Assembly: GCA_038215095.1 (NCBI GenBank) | Contig: JBBQRG010000014.1 | Coordinates: 1-45,134 of the forward strand | Reading direction: 5' to 3' | DNA: 45,134 nt | DNA from: DATACN01 sp038215095 | GTDB lineage: Bacteria; Actinomycetota; Thermoleophilia; Solirubrobacterales; Thermoleophilaceae | The notes under the pieces: model-generated | What the model was told of the DNA's origin: nothing | What the model saw: the letters and a program-made list of their open reading frames with translations, nothing else | The model's database searches: none | In this document: piece by piece, positions 41,222-45,134 of the stretch | Numbering within the stretch: the stretch's first letter is position 1 | Layout of the letters: every line of letters starts with the position of its first letter | Program-made: the position numbers and the translations under genes

Positions 41222-42382
41222 ATGAGCTCAGACCCTCCCGATCCAGAGCGCGCCCCCGCGCCGCCGACCGCCGAATCGATGCGCGCGGCCTTCGACGGCG
41301 TGCGCGAGCCGCTCACGCTGGGCCTCGAGGAGGAGCTGATGCTGCTCGACCCGGACACGCTCGCGCTGGCGCCGGTCGGGCACGCCGTGATCGCCGAGCT
41401 CGACGGCGACCCGCGCTTCAAGCTCGAGCTGCCGGCCTCGCAGGTCGAGATCGTGACCACGCCCGTCTCGGACGTGCCGAGTGCGGCGGCGCAGCTGGCC
41501 GACGGGCGGCGCACCCTGCTCGAGCGCGCCGGCCACTTGGCGCGGCCGGCCGCCGCCGGCGTGCATCCGTTCAGCGCCGCGGAGGGCGAGATCAACGACG
41601 ACGCGGGCTACCGCCGCACCGTCGCGCAGTTCGGCACGATCGCCCACCGCCAGCTCGTCTGCGCGCTGCAGGTGCACGTGGCCGTCGGCGGCGCCGAGCG
41701 CACGCTGGCCGTGTACAACGCGCTGCGCTCCCACCTCCCGGAGCTGGCCGCGCTGGCCTCCGCGGCGCCCTTCTACGGGGGGAAGGACACCGGCCTGGCT
41801 TCGATGCGCCCGAAGATCTCGGACCAGCTCACGCGCCAGGGCGTGCCGCCGGAGATCGAGAGCTGGGAGGCCTTCGCCGCCGACCTGCGCTGGGGTGCCG
41901 CCTCGGGCCTCATGGCCGAGCACGCGGGCTGGTGGTGGGAGCTTCGCCCGCACCCGGCCTGGGGCACCCTCGAGCTGCGCGTGCCGGACTCCCAGGCCAG
42001 CGTGGCCGATGCCGCCGCCGTGGCCGCCGTGACCCAGGCGCTGGTGGCGCTGCTCGTGGACCGGCACGAGCGTGGGGAGGAGCTCCCCACGCACCCGCGC
42101 TGGCGCCTGCAGGAGAACCGCTGGCTTGCCTGCCGCGACGGCGTGGAGGGCAGTTTGGCCGCCCTCGACACCGGCGAGCAGCGCCCGACCCGTGAGCGCC
42201 TGAACGAGCTGATCGACCGGCTCGAGCCCTTCGCCGAGCGCCTCGGCAGCTCCAACGAGCTGGCCCACGCCCGCCGCTTGGCCGAGCGCAACGGCGCCAT
42301 GCGCCAGCGCGAGATCGGCGCCGAGCGGGGCCCGAAGGGCGTCGCGGCCTGGCTGGCCGAGCGCTTCGCCGACGGGCTCTAG
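41222..42382 (+). CDS. Glutamate-cysteine ligase family 2 (YbdK-type carboxylate-amine ligase)
   Basis: This is a 386-residue GCS2-family ATP-dependent ligase. Typical blocks are LTLGLEEELMLLD, ELPASQVEIVT, the HPFSAAEGEI region, RQLVCALQVHVAVG, PFYGGKDTGLASMRP and WWELRPHPAWGTLELRVPD. Family members join glutamate with cysteine or another amine. In Actinobacteria the related MshC/EgtA systems differ, so the real product is uncertain. The ATG at 41222 is used. It converges with the VOC gene. Confidence 0.9.
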   Translation: MSSDPPDPERAPAPPTAESMRAAFDGVREPLTLGLEEELMLLDPDTLALAPVGHAVIAELDGDPRFKLELPASQVEIVTTPVSDVPSAAAQLADGRRTLLERAGHLARPAAAGVHPFSAAEGEINDDAGYRRTVAQFGTIAHRQLVCALQVHVAVGGAERTLAVYNALRSHLPELAALASAAPFYGGKDTGLASMRPKISDQLTRQGVPPEIESWEAFAADLRWGAASGLMAEHAGWWWELRPHPAWGTLELRVPDSQASVADAAAVAAVTQALVALLVDRHERGEELPTHPRWRLQENRWLACRDGVEGSLAALDTGEQRPTRERLNELIDRLEPFAERLGSSNELAHARRLAERNGAMRQREIGAERGPKGVAAWLAERFADGL

Positions 42383-42391
42383 GCAGCGCGG

Positions 42392-42781
42392 TCAGGTCGC
42401 CGGCGAGGCGATCTCGATCAGGTTGCCCTCGGGATCGCGCACGTAGGCCACGTGCTGGCCCCACGGCTTGACCTGCGGCTCGGAGACCCCTTGCGCGCCC
42501 GCCTCCACGGCGCGGGCATGGTCGCCCTCCACGTCGTCGCTCACGAAGCAGATCTCGAAGGCCGAGCTGGGCTCGTCCTCCGGGCCCGCCGACGCGCCCT
42601 CCGGAAGGTTGCCCGCCGCCAGCTCGCGCGAGGCGAACGCGAGGGTGGTGGTGCCCGTCTCGAGCTCCGCGTACTGCCCGCTCTCGTGCAGCAGTCGCCG
42701 CTGCTGGCCGAAGGCCCGCTCGTAGAAGTCGAGGCTGGCAGCGACGTCGCGCACGTAGAGGATCGTGTAGCCGAAGCGCAT
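42392..42781 (-). CDS. VOC-family (glyoxalase/bleomycin-resistance-like) protein
   Basis: This is a 129-residue VOC fold with two beta-alpha-beta units: FGYTILYVRDVAASLDFYERAFG (in part: YVRDVAASLDFYERAFG) and ICFVSDDVEGDHARAVEAGA, ending WGQHVAYVRDPEGNLIEIA. The metal-site Glu of the second unit (EGNLIEI) is present. It could be a lyase, isomerase or binding protein. I choose the ATG at 42781, which has TACGCT 6 nt upstream, over the longer frame from 42832. Confidence 0.85.
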   Translation of the reverse strand: MRFGYTILYVRDVAASLDFYERAFGQQRRLLHESGQYAELETGTTTLAFASRELAAGNLPEGASAGPEDEPSSAFEICFVSDDVEGDHARAVEAGAQGVSEPQVKPWGQHVAYVRDPEGNLIEIASPAT

Positions 42782-42787
42782 CGCGGC

Positions 42788-42818
42788 AGCGTACAAAGTC
42801 GCTCTTTGCGGAATGCAA
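42788..42818 (-). promoter_or_regulatory. Promoter of VOC gene (leaderless)
   Basis: TTGCAT (42818-42813) and TACGCT (42793-42788) are separated by 19 nt on the minus strand. The -10 ends 6 nt before the ATG at 42781. Confidence 0.5.
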
Positions 42819-42830
42819 ACACGCGTTCGC
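42815..42830. promoter_or_regulatory. Candidate LexA (SOS) operator for uvrA
   Basis: GCAAACACGCGTTCGC matches the actinobacterial SOS-box core GAAC-N4-GTTC with one mismatch (AAAC for GAAC). It also fits the R-N-R-Y centre. It lies 40-51 bases before the uvrA GTG and overlaps the VOC promoter -35, so LexA could repress both genes. Confidence 0.5.
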
Positions 42831-42853
42831 ATTTGGTGGTCCGTAACGCCACG

Positions 42854-42859
42854 TAAACT
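42854..42859 (+). promoter_or_regulatory. -10 box of uvrA (leaderless)
   Basis: TAAACT ends 8 nt before the GTG at 42868. A weak -35 candidate, TTGGTG at 42833-42838, has a short 15-nt spacer. Confidence 0.5.
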
Positions 42860-42867
42860 CGAAGGTC

Positions 42868-45134
<2,267 letters not shown>

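Overview
The window is a very GC-rich, gene-dense bacterial chromosome segment with no rRNA, tRNA, CRISPR array, prophage or recognisable transposase. The gene content fits a deep-branching actinobacterium, and I would guess Thermoleophilia/Solirubrobacterales. The signs are a DivIVA-like coiled-coil protein, a group III phosphofructokinase, GTG/TTG starts and TANNNT -10 boxes. This placement is inference from style and content, because no rRNA is present to test it.

Layout. 1-1849: end of a phoH-ybeY-era operon. 1858-3317: a divergent pair, an SRPBCC protein and a CDP-alcohol phosphatidyltransferase. 3371-7846: hisIE-trpE-trpG-trpD-trpC, tightly overlapping. 7895-12376: MoxR ATPase, DUF58 and membrane transglutaminase genes, followed by a membrane HtrA-type protease (12441-13691). 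13730-16325: trpF-trpB-trpA, so the tryptophan genes are split in two by the protease/transglutaminase block. 16348-18154: a SnoaL-like protein, a tiny membrane protein and a phosphofructokinase on the other strand. 18240-25342: an EamA exporter and a complete branched-chain amino acid (Liv) ABC transporter followed by two coupled membrane genes of unknown function. 25339-27726 (minus): malic enzyme with an ACT domain plus an SDR epimerase. 27767-31773: polA, two small membrane genes and an N-terminally incomplete ParA-like protein. 31654-35959: FAD oxidoreductase, ribosomal protein S1, coaE, a lytic transglycosylase and a small gene. 35964-37341: YceI, a frameshifted YiiX-like hydrolase and a small membrane protein. 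37342-37578: a repeat-rich, foldback intergenic region. 37579-45134: uvrB, DivIVA-like, a methyltransferase, glutamate-cysteine ligase, a VOC protein and the start of uvrA.

The genes serve tryptophan synthesis, amino acid uptake, central carbon metabolism, envelope/peptidoglycan turnover and nucleotide excision repair (uvrB, uvrA, polA).

The most striking pattern is how expression starts. First genes of transcription units usually have a TANNNT -10 box ending only 6-8 nt before the start codon, which implies leaderless mRNAs. Genes inside operons instead use NTGA start-stop overlaps, including CTGA, or clear Shine-Dalgarno sites. Several divergent pairs have back-to-back or physically shared -10 boxes.
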